Origin: Microbacterium amylolyticum
Lineage (GTDB): Bacteria; Actinomycetota; Actinomycetes; Actinomycetales; Microbacteriaceae
DNA: 64,000 nt
NCBI RefSeq assembly: GCF_011046975.1
Contig: NZ_CP049253.1
Span: 558,001 to 622,000, forward strand
Reading direction: 5' to 3'
Under the pieces are notes generated by a model. The model did no database searches. It was not told the origin of the DNA and saw only the letters and a list, made by a program, of their open reading frames with translations. Both the position numbers and the translations under genes were made by a program. This document shows, piece after piece, positions 36,477-46,965 of this stretch (its first letter is position 1; each line of letters opens with the position of its first letter).

Positions 36477-37579
36477 CCTCCCCCACTGAACAGCTCGCCG
36501 CCGCCGGCGTGAGCATCTGGCTCGACGACCTGTCGCGCGAGCGCATCTCGTCCGGTAACCTCTCCGAGCTCATCTCCTCGCGCGCCGTCACGGGCGTCAC
36601 GACCAATCCGACGATCTTCGCCGGTGCTCTCTCCAAGGGCGAGGCGTACGCCCCCCGGGTGAAGGAGCTCGCCGCTTCCGGAGCGACCACCGACGAGGCG
36701 ATCTTCTCGATCACCTCCGAGGACGTCCGCGACGCATGCGACATCTTCCGCCCGATCTACGACGCCACTGCAGGCGTGGACGGCCGCGTATCGATCGAGG
36801 TCTCCCCCGACCTCGCACACGACACCGACGCCACAATTGCCCAGGCGAAGGACCTCTCGGCGCGTGTCGACCGTGAAAACGTCCTCATCAAGATCCCCGC
36901 GACGAAGGCGGGCCTGCCCGCGATCACTGCGGTGATCGGCGCAGGCATCAGCGTCAACGTCACGCTGATCTTCAGCCTCGAGCGCTACGGCGAGGTCATC
37001 GACGCTTTCGTCGCCGGCCTCGAGCAGGCTCAGGCCGCAGGGCACGACCTGTCGAAGATCCACTCGGTCGCGTCGTTCTTCGTGTCGCGCGTTGACTCCG
37101 AGGTGGACAAGCGTCTCGTGGCAATCGGCTCGGACGAGGCGATCGCGCTCAAGTCGAAGGCTGGCGTTGCGAACGCACGTCTCGCCTACGAGCTCTTCGA
37201 GCAGAAGTTCGCGGAGCCCGCTGCTGCCGCTCTCGTCGCCGCCGGCGCCAACGTGCAGCGTCCGCTCTGGGCCTCGACCGGTGTCAAGGATCCGTCGCTG
37301 CCCGACACGCTCTACGTGACGGAACTCGTCGCGGCTGGCACCGTCAACACGATGCCCGAAAAGACACTCGAGGCAACGTTCGACCACGGCACCGTCACGG
37401 GTGACACGATCACCGCGAACTACGCAGACTCACACCGTGTGTTCGCGGCGCTCGCTGGTGTCGGCGTCGACTTCGCCGACGTGACCCAGGTCCTTGAGGA
37501 CGAGGGCGTCGAGAAGTTCATCGGTTCCTGGCACGAACTCCAGGACACCGTCACGGCAGCCCTCAAGGCCGCCAAGTAG
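36473..37579 (+). CDS. tal: Transaldolase
   Basis: A 368-aa transaldolase of the actinobacterial length class. [12 protein letters not shown] near the N-terminus, [21 protein letters not shown] and the Schiff-base Lys in [11 protein letters not shown] are all visible. ATG overlaps the tkt stop. The gene is followed by a strong hairpin before zwf. Confidence 0.96.
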   Translation: MTSPTEQLAAAGVSIWLDDLSRERISSGNLSELISSRAVTGVTTNPTIFAGALSKGEAYAPRVKELAASGATTDEAIFSITSEDVRDACDIFRPIYDATAGVDGRVSIEVSPDLAHDTDATIAQAKDLSARVDRENVLIKIPATKAGLPAITAVIGAGISVNVTLIFSLERYGEVIDAFVAGLEQAQAAGHDLSKIHSVASFFVSRVDSEVDKRLVAIGSDEAIALKSKAGVANARLAYELFEQKFAEPAAAALVAAGANVQRPLWASTGVKDPSLPDTLYVTELVAAGTVNTMPEKTLEATFDHGTVTGDTITANYADSHRVFAALAGVGVDFADVTQVLEDEGVEKFIGSWHELQDTVTAALKAAK

Positions 37580-37592
37580 AACCCTTCCGGTC

Positions 37593-37622
37593 CGGCCGGT
37601 GCCGCACCAGGCACCGGCCGGT
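37593..37622 (+). terminator. Hairpin between tal and zwf
   Basis: A perfect 12-bp stem (CCGGCCGGTGCC, 37593-37604, with 37611-37622) with a 6-nt loop, followed by TCCTCTCTC. It lies 14 nt after the tal stop and 38 nt before zwf. Confidence 0.75.
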
Positions 37623-37660
37623 CCTCTCTCATAACAACACTCGTCTTCTCTAGGGAATCC

Positions 37661-39211
37661 ATGCCTGCTCCCATCCAGCGCGGCGTCAACCCGCTGCGCG
37701 ACCAGAATGATCGGCGCCTCAGCCGGATTGCCGGGCCGAGCGCCCTTGTGATCTTCGGCGTTACCGGCGATCTCTCGCGGAAAAAGCTCATGCCTGCGGT
37801 CTACGACCTCGCCAATCGCGGCCTCCTTCCGCCGGGTTTCGCACTCGTCGGATTCGCCCGCCGCGAATGGGAGGACCAGGACTTCGCCCAGGTCGTGCAC
37901 GACGCTGTTAAGCAGTACTCGCGGACGGAGTTCAGCGAGGAGACGTGGCAGCAGCTCGCCCAGGGCATCCGGTTCGTCAACGGAACGTTCGACGACGCAG
38001 AGGCGTTCGCGCGCCTGCGAAGCACCGTCAACGCCCTCGATGAAGAACGCGGAACGATGGGAAATCACGGGTTCTACCTGTCGATTCCGCCGAAGTCCTT
38101 CCCCATCGTCGTGCAGCAACTGCTCGATTCGGGCCTTGTCTCGAGCGAGCAGAAGCTCGACAGCTGGCAGCGCGTCGTCGTTGAGAAGCCCTTCGGGCAC
38201 AATCTGGAGACGGCCCGCGAGCTGAACGACTATCTCGAGACCGCGTTCCCCAGCGACTCGATCTTCCGGATCGACCACTACCTGGGTAAGGAAACCGTCC
38301 AGAACATCCTGGCGCTCCGATTCGCCAACGAGTTCTACGAGCCCATCTGGAACAGCAATCACATCGACCACATCCAGATCACCATGGCCGAGGACATCGG
38401 CGTCGGTGGTCGTGCGGGGTACTACGACGGCGTTGGCGCCGCGCGTGACGTCATCCAGAACCACCTGCTGCAGCTGCTCGCGCTCACCGCCATGGAGGAG
38501 CCCATCAGCCTGTCCGCAGACGACCTGCGGTCGGAAAAGGAGAAGGTGCTCGCGGCCGTCATGCTGCCGGAAGACCTCTCAAAGGCAACCGCACGCGGAC
38601 AGTATGCTGGCGGCTGGCAGGGCGGAGAAGAAGTCACGGGCTTCCTCGACGAAGAGGGCATGGACCCGAACTCCGGCACCGAGACCTACGCGGCTCTCAA
38701 GCTGGAGATCGCCACACGACGGTGGGCAGGAGTGCCCTTCTACCTGCGCGCCGGAAAGCGACTCGGTCGCCGTGTTACCGAGATCGCGGTCGTCTTCAAG
38801 AAGGCGCCGGAGCACCTCTTCAAACGAGGTCGCGACCGCTCGGAACTCGGTCACAACGCGCTGGTCATCCGTGTTCAGCCCGACGAAGGCGTCACCCTGC
38901 GGTTCGGGTCGAAGGTGCCCGGCAACGGAACGCACGTTCGTGACGTGACGATGGACTTCGGATACGGCCATGCCTTCACCGAGGCGAGCCCGGAGGCTTA
39001 CGAGCGGCTCATCCTCGACGTTTTGCTCGGAGATCCGCCTCTGTTCCCTCGCCACGAGGAAGTCGAACAGTCGTGGCGCATCCTCGACCCCATCGAGGAG
39101 TACTGGGCTTCGCTCGACGAGCCCTTGGAGCAGTACGAGCCGGGATCGTGGGGCCCTCGCTCCGCAGATGCCCTGCTCGAACAGGATGGCCGAGTCTGGA
39201 GGCGCCCATGA
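37661..39211 (+). CDS. zwf: Glucose-6-phosphate 1-dehydrogenase
   Basis: A 516-aa NADP-dependent enzyme, the entry step of the oxidative pentose phosphate pathway. The nucleotide-binding motif is GVTGDLSRKKLMPA (near 28), and the substrate motif RIDHYLGKETVQNIL is in the middle. PSRLQEDG-free C-terminal sequence ends in ADALLEQDGRVWRRP. The ATG follows AGGGA by 4 nt. Its stop overlaps opcA by 4 nt. Confidence 0.96.
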   Translation: MPAPIQRGVNPLRDQNDRRLSRIAGPSALVIFGVTGDLSRKKLMPAVYDLANRGLLPPGFALVGFARREWEDQDFAQVVHDAVKQYSRTEFSEETWQQLAQGIRFVNGTFDDAEAFARLRSTVNALDEERGTMGNHGFYLSIPPKSFPIVVQQLLDSGLVSSEQKLDSWQRVVVEKPFGHNLETARELNDYLETAFPSDSIFRIDHYLGKETVQNILALRFANEFYEPIWNSNHIDHIQITMAEDIGVGGRAGYYDGVGAARDVIQNHLLQLLALTAMEEPISLSADDLRSEKEKVLAAVMLPEDLSKATARGQYAGGWQGGEEVTGFLDEEGMDPNSGTETYAALKLEIATRRWAGVPFYLRAGKRLGRRVTEIAVVFKKAPEHLFKRGRDRSELGHNALVIRVQPDEGVTLRFGSKVPGNGTHVRDVTMDFGYGHAFTEASPEAYERLILDVLLGDPPLFPRHEEVEQSWRILDPIEEYWASLDEPLEQYEPGSWGPRSADALLEQDGRVWRRP

Positions 39212-40158
39212 TCATCGATCTCAACGAAACCACCGTCAGCAAGGTCGCGAAAAAGCTGGTCAGCGTTCGCGAAGAAGGCGGCGCCGTCGCGCTCGGCCGC
39301 GTGTTGACGCTCATCATCAAGAGTGATCGCCGGCCCGTCGAAGAAGCGATCGAGGCGGCAAACGCCGCGTCGCGTGAGCACCCGATGCGCGTCATCGTCC
39401 TGGTGACGCATCCGGAGGACGCCCCGCGCCTCGATGCGCAAATCCGTGTGGGCGGCGACGCCGGCGCAAGCGAGGTCATCATCCTGCGCGCGCACGGAGA
39501 AGCCTCAAACAATCCCGAGTCGCTCATTACCGGGCTTCTCCTTCCCGACGCACCCGTCGTTGTCTGGTGGCCGGAGAACGCCCCCGAGGCGCCCTCTCAG
39601 GACGCTCTTGGGCGTATCGCCCATCGCCGCATCACCGATGCCTCCCGGGCTTCGAATGCCGCCGATCGCATCGCGAAGCTGTCTGCCTCGTCAACCCCGG
39701 GCGACACGGATCTCGCATGGACACGTCTGACGCGGTGGCGCGAACAGCTTGCTTCTGTGCTCGACCAGCCGCCGTTTGAGCCGGTCACCGCCGTTGATGT
39801 GCGCGGGGCAGCGTCGTCTCCGTCGACGCCGCTTCTCGCGGCGTGGCTGGGAATGGCATTGGACGCGCCAGTTACCTGGACACCCGAAGCGCCGAGCGAA
39901 TGGGATCACGGCATTCACTCGGTTCGCCTCACGCGCGCCAGCGGCGACATTCTCCTCGAACGGCGCACGGCAACGCACGCTGTTCTCACGCAGCCCGGCC
40001 AGCCGTCACACGAGATCGTGCTGGCGCGTCGATCGTTGCGGGAGTGCCTGGCCGAAGAGCTCCGGCGTCTGGACGCCGACCCGCTGTACGGACGGGTCAT
40101 CGAGGAGGGGTGGAACGCACTCAGTCACCCCACAACAGCCGAGGAAGCCGGGGCATGA
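39208..40158 (+). CDS. opcA: Glucose-6-phosphate dehydrogenase assembly protein OpcA
   Basis: A 316-aa protein of the OpcA family, which in actinobacteria and cyanobacteria activates G6PDH through complex formation. It begins MIIDLNETTVSKVAKKL, has RVLTLIIKSD and PDAPVVVWWPENAP, and ends with PLYGRVIEEGW. It overlaps zwf and pgl by 4 nt each. The in-frame extension upstream to 39073 lies inside zwf and is rejected. Confidence 0.94.
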   Translation: MIIDLNETTVSKVAKKLVSVREEGGAVALGRVLTLIIKSDRRPVEEAIEAANAASREHPMRVIVLVTHPEDAPRLDAQIRVGGDAGASEVIILRAHGEASNNPESLITGLLLPDAPVVVWWPENAPEAPSQDALGRIAHRRITDASRASNAADRIAKLSASSTPGDTDLAWTRLTRWREQLASVLDQPPFEPVTAVDVRGAASSPSTPLLAAWLGMALDAPVTWTPEAPSEWDHGIHSVRLTRASGDILLERRTATHAVLTQPGQPSHEIVLARRSLRECLAEELRRLDADPLYGRVIEEGWNALSHPTTAEEAGA

Positions 40159-40895
40159 GCAGCCTCGAGAACGTCGTCGTCCGTGCGGATAAAAGCGCAC
40201 TCGCACACGCGGTCGCTGAACGTCTCATCTCGGAGCTAGCCGTGTTGACGGCTGGCGACGGTGTTGCGCACGTCTCGCTCACCGGCGGATCGATGGGCAT
40301 TGGCACGCTTGCTGCTGTCCGAGACCTTCCGGACCGCGATGACGTCGCATGGTCGCGTGTGCACTTCTGGTGGAGCGATGAGCGCTTCGTCCCCCGGAAC
40401 GATGGCGAGCGCAACGCACGACAGGCTCGAGAGGCGCTTCTCGACGCGCTCGATGTTCCCGATGTGAACGTCCACGAACCGTGGGCATCCGAAGACGGCT
40501 CACTGGACGACGCCGCCAAGGCGTATGCCGATGAGCTGTCCGCGCACGGGCCGGACGGCGAGCCGGCTCCCGCCTTCGACATTTGTCTGCTCGGCGTCGG
40601 GCCCGACGCACACATCGCATCGTTGTTCCCCGGCCGTGAGGAAATTCACGTCAGCGGCGGAGTCGCCGTGCTTCCGGTCCGGAACTCGCCCAAGCCTCCG
40701 CCCGAGAGGATCACGTTCACCCTGCCGGTGATCAACCGCTCGGCACGCGTCTGGCTCGTGGTTGCCGGAGCAGACAAGGCGGAAGCTGTTGCGCGTGTGC
40801 GCGCTGGCGCACTGGCCGGTGAGGCTCCCGCTTCGGCGGCCCGGGGCACCCTGGAAACGGTGCTCTTCGCCGATAAGGCCGCCCTCGCAGACTGA
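40155..40895 (+). CDS. pgl: 6-phosphogluconolactonase
   Basis: A 246-aa enzyme of the DevB type that hydrolyses 6-phosphogluconolactone, step two of the oxidative pentose phosphate pathway. It shows VSLTGGSMGI near 36, VHFWWSDERFVP, CLLGVGPDAHIASLFPG and ITFTLPVINRSARVWLVVAGADKAEAV. ATG 40155 overlaps the opcA stop. It is the last gene of the tkt-pgl run. Confidence 0.95.
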   Translation: MSSLENVVVRADKSALAHAVAERLISELAVLTAGDGVAHVSLTGGSMGIGTLAAVRDLPDRDDVAWSRVHFWWSDERFVPRNDGERNARQAREALLDALDVPDVNVHEPWASEDGSLDDAAKAYADELSAHGPDGEPAPAFDICLLGVGPDAHIASLFPGREEIHVSGGVAVLPVRNSPKPPPERITFTLPVINRSARVWLVVAGADKAEAVARVRAGALAGEAPASAARGTLETVLFADKAALAD

Positions 40896-40912
40896 CGGCC
40901 CCTGCTGCGATG

Positions 40913-40943
40913 AGACGGGCTCCGCCAGCGGAGGGGCCCGTCT
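40913..40943 (+). terminator. Terminator after pgl
   Basis: AGACGGGC (40913-40920) pairs with GCCCGTCT (40936-40943), continued by a 5-bp inner stem (TCCGC with GCGGA) past a 2-nt bulge. It starts 17 nt after the pgl stop and is followed by TCTCTGTT. Confidence 0.75.
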
Positions 40944-40993
40944 TCTCTGTTGACAGGATCCGCACGGGCCTCTCGGGGCACGCGCACCGCGCA

Positions 40994-41029
40994 AAGAAGG
41001 ACCCCACCGCCATCGGTGGGGTCCTTCTT
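40994..41029. terminator. Strong hairpin after rbpA, possibly bidirectional
   Basis: A perfect 16-bp stem (40994-41009 with 41014-41029) with a CCAT loop. It lies 15 nt beyond the rbpA stop on the minus strand and also backs up the pgl terminator on the plus strand. Confidence 0.85.
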
Positions 41030-41044
41030 CATACTCCGTGCGTT

Positions 41045-41404
41045 TTACGCGTCGCCGCGGCGCTGCCGCAACTTCTGCAGGGCATCTGCGAGAAGTTCGC
41101 CAGCCTCAGCATCGGTGCGACGTTCCTTGACGTATGCGAGATGCGTCTTGTACGGCGCGTTCTTGTCGGCCGCAGGAGGATTCTCCTTATCGCGCCCCGC
41201 GGGCAGTCCCGACCGTGGGTGGTCGATGAACTCGGGGATCTCGGCCTCGGGAAGGTCAGCTGCGTAGTGACGCACGACCTCGTTGCCCTTTGCATCCCAG
41301 TAACTGACCGAGATGCGTTCAGCCTGATGCCCATGGTCCAGCTCCCCCATCGGGCCGGAACCAATACGGGTACCGCGAATCGCGCTTCCGCCGCGGGCCG
41401 CCAT
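41045..41404 (-). CDS. rbpA: RNA polymerase-binding protein RbpA
   Basis: A 119-aa actinobacterial transcription factor that binds sigma and RNA polymerase and promotes open-complex formation. It has the basic start RGGSAIRGTRIGSGPMGE, a central domain with SYWDAKGNEV and ADLPEAEIPE, and the C-terminal sigma-interacting YKTHLAYVKERRTDAEAGELLADAL. No Cys is present, so the zinc site found in some homologues is missing. ATG 41404 overlaps the last base of the secG stop by 1 nt (TAATG). Confidence 0.93.
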   Translation of the reverse strand: MAARGGSAIRGTRIGSGPMGELDHGHQAERISVSYWDAKGNEVVRHYAADLPEAEIPEFIDHPRSGLPAGRDKENPPAADKNAPYKTHLAYVKERRTDAEAGELLADALQKLRQRRGDA

Positions 41405-41652
41405 TACAGCACCTGGAACTTGGTGATCAGGCCCAGTCCGACGATCGACAGGAACCACACAAGGGCGACCGTGATCGTGATGTAGTTGAGCACGCGTTCT
41501 GCCGAGCCAGAGGAGCTCACGGCCTGTGCCATGCCACCGCCGAACATGTCTGACAGTCCGCCGCCGCGACCCTTGTGCATCAGGATGAACAGGACGAGCA
41601 GGAGGCTCGTAAGTCCGAGCAGGACCTGCAGAGAGATCTCGAGAATCTGCAA
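41404..41652 (-). CDS. secG: Preprotein translocase subunit SecG
   Basis: An 82-aa small membrane subunit of the Sec translocon. It has two helices (about 3-21 and 54-77) linked by the SecG loop HKGRGGGLSDMFGGG. TTG 41652 is preferred because AAGG lies 7 nt upstream and homologues begin at QILEISLQVLL. A more distant ATG at 41694 would add 14 residues that do not fit the family. Confidence 0.9.
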   Translation of the reverse strand: MQILEISLQVLLGLTSLLLVLFILMHKGRGGGLSDMFGGGMAQAVSSSGSAERVLNYITITVALVWFLSIVGLGLITKFQVL

Positions 41653-41700
41653 GGTGAGGCCTTTCCGTCGTGCTCCGCGATCTACGGCGCACAAGCGTTC

Positions 41701-41706
41701 AGTATA
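41701..41706 (-). promoter_or_regulatory. Probable secG-rbpA -10 box
   Basis: TATACT (41706-41701) lies about 49 nt upstream of the secG start, downstream of the tpiA terminator hairpin. No strong -35 box is present. Confidence 0.5.
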
Positions 41707-41718
41707 CCTACATGAAGG

Positions 41719-41750
41719 TCGGCGGCCCGGCCATATGACCGAGCCGCCGA
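41719..41750 (-). terminator. Hairpin after tpiA
   Basis: TCGGCGGC (41719-41726) pairs with GCCGCCGA (41743-41750), with three more inner pairs past one mismatch and a loop of about 8 nt. It begins 13 nt beyond the tpiA stop. Confidence 0.65.
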
Positions 41751-41762
41751 GCCGAATCGACC

Positions 41763-42578
41763 TTAAACGCCGACGTGCTTCTGGAAGCGAATGATGGACG
41801 AGAACTCGTCGACCTTCAGGCTACCGCCGCCAACGAGCGCACCGTCGATGTCAGGTTCGCGCATGAAGGTGGCGATGTTGGTCGACTTGACCGAACCGCC
41901 GTACAGAATGCGCGTCGAGGCGGCTGCCTCGTCGCCCATCTTCTCGCGGATCACATCACGCAGCTTCGCGCAGACGTCCTGTGCCTGCTCAGGCGTTGCC
42001 GCTTGTCCCGACCCAATGGCCCAGACGGGCTCGTAAGCAACAACGATCTCTGCGTTCGACGCAACCGGCTCAAGAGCCTTCTCAAGCTGTGCGATCGGAA
42101 CCGCGCTCGCGCCGTGCTTCTCGAGGTCTTCGGCGGTCTCACCGACGCAGATCACGGGAACAAGGCCGTGGGTGAGCGCGGCACGCGTCTTCGCCGCGAC
42201 CACGTCGTCATCCTCTGCGTGGTACTCACGACGCTCGGAGTGACCGATGATCACAGAAGAGCACCCGAGCTTCGCCAGGAATGCACCCGAGATCTCACCC
42301 GTGTACGCACCAGAATCGTGAACGGAAAGGTCCTGCGCGCCAACACCAAAGGGAATCTCATCGGCGTCGACGAGCGTCTGAACGCTTCGCAGATCGGTGA
42401 AGGGAGGGAACACGGTGACGTCGACCGAATCGGCGGCGTGCTCTGCGTCCTTCAGGCTCCAGTGCAGCTTCTGCACAAGAGCGACCGCCTGCAGGTGGTC
42501 CAGGTTCATCTTCCAGTTACCCGCAATCAGCGGGGTGCGTCCGGCGCGCTGAGCGCCATCCGTCGTTACATCTGCCAT
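41763..42578 (-). CDS. tpiA: Triosephosphate isomerase
   Basis: A 271-aa TIM-barrel enzyme interconverting dihydroxyacetone phosphate and glyceraldehyde 3-phosphate. It has GNWKMNL (catalytic Lys), IIGHSERR (catalytic His), VAYEPVWAIGSG (catalytic Glu) and ILYGGSVK with GGGSLK (phosphate binding). Its start overlaps the end of pgk by 13 nt. Confidence 0.96.
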   Translation of the reverse strand: MADVTTDGAQRAGRTPLIAGNWKMNLDHLQAVALVQKLHWSLKDAEHAADSVDVTVFPPFTDLRSVQTLVDADEIPFGVGAQDLSVHDSGAYTGEISGAFLAKLGCSSVIIGHSERREYHAEDDDVVAAKTRAALTHGLVPVICVGETAEDLEKHGASAVPIAQLEKALEPVASNAEIVVAYEPVWAIGSGQAATPEQAQDVCAKLRDVIREKMGDEAAASTRILYGGSVKSTNIATFMREPDIDGALVGGGSLKVDEFSSIIRFQKHVGV

Positions 42579-43783
42579 CCGAGGACCTCCAGTCCGGGGA
42601 GCTTCTTACCCTCGAGGAACTCGAGGCTGGCGCCACCGCCCGTTGAGACGTGGCCGAACTCATCGTCGGCGAAGCCGAGCTGGCGAGCAGCTGCTGCGGA
42701 GTCTCCTCCTCCGACGACCGTGAGGCCGTCGGCTTCTGTGAGCGCCTTGGCTACTGCCTGCGTTCCGGCCGCGAAGGCTTCGAACTCGAACACGCCCATC
42801 GGGCCGTTCCAGAACACAGTCTTCGACGAGGCGATGGCCTCAGCGAAGATCTTCGCCGTCTCGGGACCGATATCGAGCCCGAGACCCTCAGCACCGAAAA
42901 CGGTGTCTTCGAGGCCCGTCGACGGCGCGACTTCATGAGCGGCGTCGGGAGCGAAGCTCGCTGCCATCTCGCTGTCAATGGGAAGCAGGAGCTCAACCCC
43001 CTTCTGCTCGGCGTCGGCGATGTAGCGTTGAGCCGTTTCGATCTGGTCAACCTCGACGAGGCTCTTCCCGATCTTCGCGTTCTGCGCGGCGAGGAAGGTG
43101 TAGGCCATGCCACCACCGATGAGGAGCTTGTCCACACGCGGCAGGAGGCTGTCAATGACGCCGAGCTTGTCGCTGACCTTCGAGCCGCCGAGAACAACCG
43201 TGTAGGGGCGCACTGGGGCTTCGAGAAGGGCGGACAGCACGTTGACCTCATGGGCGACGAGCGTGCCCGCAGCAGAAGGAAGAAGTTCCGCCAGCTCGTA
43301 CACACTGGCCTGTTTCCGGTGAACAACACCGAAGCCGTCGCTGACCATGAGGTCGGCGAAGCGTGCGATCTGGGAAGCGAACTCCCGGCGCTCAGCGTCG
43401 TTCTTCGAGGTCTCCCCTGCGTTGAAGCGCAGGTTCTCGAGAACAGCAATCTGGCCGTTTTCCAGCGCCGAGACGGTCTCCTCGGCGGAGGAACCCACCG
43501 TGTCCGTCGCAAAAGCGACATCGGTGCCGAGCAGTTCGGCGAGACGGTCGGCAACCGGCTTGAGGGAGAACTCCGGATTCGGTTCGCCGTTCGGGCGACC
43601 GAGGTGGGAGGAGGTAATCACCTGTGCGCCGGCCTCAAGAAGAGCGGTCAGCGTTGGCAGGGCCGCACGGATGCGGCCATCATCGGTGATCGTGCCGCCG
43701 CTGAGCGGCACGTTGAAGTCGCAACGGACGAAAACGCGCTTACCAGCGACGTCGCCCAGGGATTCGAGGGTACGAAGAGTCAT
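42566..43783 (-). CDS. pgk: Phosphoglycerate kinase
   Basis: A 405-aa glycolytic kinase. It has RVFVRCDFNVPL near 17, SSHLGRPNG, LENLRF, GGSKVSDKLGVI, LIGGGMAYTFLAA and the C-terminal GGGDSAAAARQLG with HVSTGGGASLEFLEG. It lies after gap across a hairpin and overlaps tpiA. Confidence 0.96.
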   Translation of the reverse strand: MTLRTLESLGDVAGKRVFVRCDFNVPLSGGTITDDGRIRAALPTLTALLEAGAQVITSSHLGRPNGEPNPEFSLKPVADRLAELLGTDVAFATDTVGSSAEETVSALENGQIAVLENLRFNAGETSKNDAERREFASQIARFADLMVSDGFGVVHRKQASVYELAELLPSAAGTLVAHEVNVLSALLEAPVRPYTVVLGGSKVSDKLGVIDSLLPRVDKLLIGGGMAYTFLAAQNAKIGKSLVEVDQIETAQRYIADAEQKGVELLLPIDSEMAASFAPDAAHEVAPSTGLEDTVFGAEGLGLDIGPETAKIFAEAIASSKTVFWNGPMGVFEFEAFAAGTQAVAKALTEADGLTVVGGGDSAAAARQLGFADDEFGHVSTGGGASLEFLEGKKLPGLEVLGWQM

Positions 43784-43800
43784 CAGTTCCCAACTTAGCG

Positions 43801-43848
43801 CGAACGCCGGCCCGCTCGCGCACTGTGGCGTGAGCGGACCGGCGTTCG
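43801..43848 (-). terminator. Hairpin after gap
   Basis: CGAACGCCGG (43801-43810) pairs with CCGGCGTTCG (43839-43848), and CCGCTC with GAGCGG just inside past one mismatch; the loop is 14 nt. It lies 34 nt after the gap stop and 17 nt upstream of pgk, so it may reduce read-through into pgk. Confidence 0.75.
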
Positions 43849-43882
43849 GGTCATCGTGTGACGAGGATCAGATCCGGTTGGA

Positions 43883-44989
<1,107 letters not shown>

Positions 44990-45613
44990 TTACTTGACGA
45001 GGAGACCCTTGGTCTGCTCGCGAGCAGTCTCAAGACGCTGCGTGACGTCGTCCCAGTTCACGATGTTCCAGAACGCCTTGACGTAGTCGCCCTTGACGTT
45101 CTTGTAGTCCAGGTAGAACGCGTGCTCCCACATGTCGAGGAGCAGCACCGGAACGGTGCCTGCCGCGAACTGCGACTGCTGGTCGAAGAACTGCTGGATG
45201 ATGAGCTGCTGGCCGATGGAGTCCCAGAACAGCCCTGCCCAGCCCGAGCCCTGGAGCCCGAGCGCGGCGGCGTTGAACTGGCCCTGGAAGCCCTCGAACG
45301 AACCGAAGTACTCCTCGATCGCCGCAGCGGTCTCGCCCTCGGGACGTTCCTGGCCCTCAGGGCTGAGGTTGGTCCAGAAGATCGAGTGGTTTGTGTGACC
45401 GCCGAGGTGGAACGCGAGGTCCTTCTCGAGTTTGTTGATGGCGCCGAACTCGCCCTTCGAGCGCGCCTCAGCCATCTGCTCGAGCGCCGTGTTGGCGCCG
45501 GCGACATAGGCCGCGTGGTGCTTCGAGTGATGAAGCTCCATGATCTGCGCGCTGATGTGGGGCTCAAGCGCCGCGTAGTCGTAGGTGAGTTCAGGAAGCG
45601 TGTATGTAGCCAT
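44990..45613 (-). CDS. sodA: Superoxide dismutase, Fe/Mn family
   Basis: A 207-aa cytoplasmic superoxide dismutase. Metal ligands are seen as His28 in [12 protein letters not shown], the His in [10 protein letters not shown], and the Asp and His in [11 protein letters not shown]. Gly and Gln residues in [13 protein letters not shown] favour a manganese enzyme, but metal choice cannot be fixed from sequence. A possible -10 box (TAGGAT, 45682-45677) lies about 65 nt upstream. Confidence 0.94.
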   Translation of the reverse strand: MATYTLPELTYDYAALEPHISAQIMELHHSKHHAAYVAGANTALEQMAEARSKGEFGAINKLEKDLAFHLGGHTNHSIFWTNLSPEGQERPEGETAAAIEEYFGSFEGFQGQFNAAALGLQGSGWAGLFWDSIGQQLIIQQFFDQQSQFAAGTVPVLLLDMWEHAFYLDYKNVKGDYVKAFWNIVNWDDVTQRLETAREQTKGLLVK

Positions 45614-45756
45614 CAGTCGCTTTCTCTTTCGTACCGGGTTGTAGATCGCGGGGTGCGATCGACGCGGACACTCCTCATCCTAGTGATGCCACGAGGAAGA
45701 GGCACATACGATGACGATTCGTGCACCGGGACCGGGTGAATCACCCGCCGCGCACG

Positions 45757-45794
45757 ACGAACCCCGTCGAGAGAAAACTCTCGACGGGGTTCGT
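45757..45794 (-). terminator. Strong terminator after the uvr-rapZ-whiA run
   Basis: A perfect 17-bp stem (45757-45773 with 45778-45794) with an AAAA loop, 7 nt beyond the whiA stop. It is the longest perfect stem seen in the window. Confidence 0.9.
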
Positions 45795-45801
45795 CATACG
45801 A

Positions 45802-46785
45802 TCACAATGCGTTCTCGGTTGCGGCGGGAACCGCCGATTCGGTTCCGGGAATGCCTTCTTTCGTCGCACGTTTGTCGGCCATCGCGAGCAGTCGGCGAAT
45901 CCGGCCGGCAACGGCGTCTTTCGTCAGAGGAGGATCAGCGTGGTGTCCGAGCTCGTCGAGACTCGCGTCTCGGTGTGCAAGACGGAGCTGACCTGCCTGC
46001 TGAAGGTGCTCAGGCACCTCATCGCCGAGGATCTCCAGAGCACGCTCAACACGGGCGCACGCTGCGACAGCAGCCTGAGCCGAACGTCGGAGGTTCGCGT
46101 CATCGAAGTTGACGAGGCGGTTGACCCCTGCGCGCACCTCACGGCGCTGGCGCATCTGGTCCCACGACTCTGCCGCGCTCGTGGCACCCATCGCCAGCAG
46201 CATGGCGCGAATCGCATCGGAATCACGAATGACAACCCTCGGAACCCCGCGGACCTCGCGAGACTTCGCCTGAATACCGATGCGACCTGCCGCACCAACA
46301 AGCGCCATCCCGGCTTCACCGGACGGACATGCCACCTCGAGCGAGGCGGAACGACCTGGCTCGGACAACGATCCGGATGCGAGGAACGCACCGCGCCAGA
46401 TCGCCGCCAGATCATCGGCGTTGCCCGTTGTCAAGCGATTCGGCAACCCTCGAACGGGGCGACGGCGCATATCGAGCAACCCCGTCTGGCGGGCAAGCGT
46501 TTCGCCCCCCTTGACAACGCGGACCGCGAACCTTTCGGAATCACGCGAACCGGATGCCTGGACATGCGCCAACTCGGGGCGAACACCATAAATTTCGGCG
46601 ATATCGCGAGCCGTTCGCACGGCCAGACGACGATCATCGACCTCTGCTTCGACGGCGACGCGTCCGGCGATCGAGTGCAAGCCACCAGCGAATCGCAGAA
46701 GAGCAGTCGTCTCAGCCACACGCACCGTTGGTCGCGGGTCGCGAACGGCGATGAGTTCTGCCTTCACCTCGGCGGTCAGAGCCAC
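45802..46785 (-). CDS. whiA: DNA-binding protein WhiA
   Basis: A 327-aa regulator of the WhiA family, with an N-terminal LAGLIDADG-like domain without nuclease activity and a C-terminal helix-turn-helix ([26 protein letters not shown]). In sporulating actinobacteria it works with WhiB in division control; in non-sporulators its role is less clear. It begins [14 protein letters not shown] 46785 follows GGGAG. It lies downstream of rapZ with a gap of 180 nt. Confidence 0.93.
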   Translation of the reverse strand: MALTAEVKAELIAVRDPRPTVRVAETTALLRFAGGLHSIAGRVAVEAEVDDRRLAVRTARDIAEIYGVRPELAHVQASGSRDSERFAVRVVKGGETLARQTGLLDMRRRPVRGLPNRLTTGNADDLAAIWRGAFLASGSLSEPGRSASLEVACPSGEAGMALVGAAGRIGIQAKSREVRGVPRVVIRDSDAIRAMLLAMGATSAAESWDQMRQRREVRAGVNRLVNFDDANLRRSAQAAVAACARVERALEILGDEVPEHLQQAGQLRLAHRDASLDELGHHADPPLTKDAVAGRIRRLLAMADKRATKEGIPGTESAVPAATENAL

Positions 46786-46965
46786 GGATCTCCCTACTCG
46801 AAAAGCCACGTCACTCCACGCGTTCAGAAGCGGGAGCGGGCCCTCAACACTACCGTCCGCCCCCGCGAAAAACCGTAGGAGACCTCACAGCGGACGGCGA
46901 TATAACTAGGTCAGTTTCCACCACTCCCAGGCTGACCACGGCCACTTCACAGCCGCCCATGCGTG

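Noticed and set aside
41405..41692. In-frame upstream extension of rbpA through secG
   Set aside because: It would overlap secG fully; RbpA homologues start at the ATG at 41404.
41695..41710. GTTCAGTATAC near the secG promoter, resembling the BioQ region
   Set aside because: Only one half-site is present; the likeness comes mainly from the shared -10 box.
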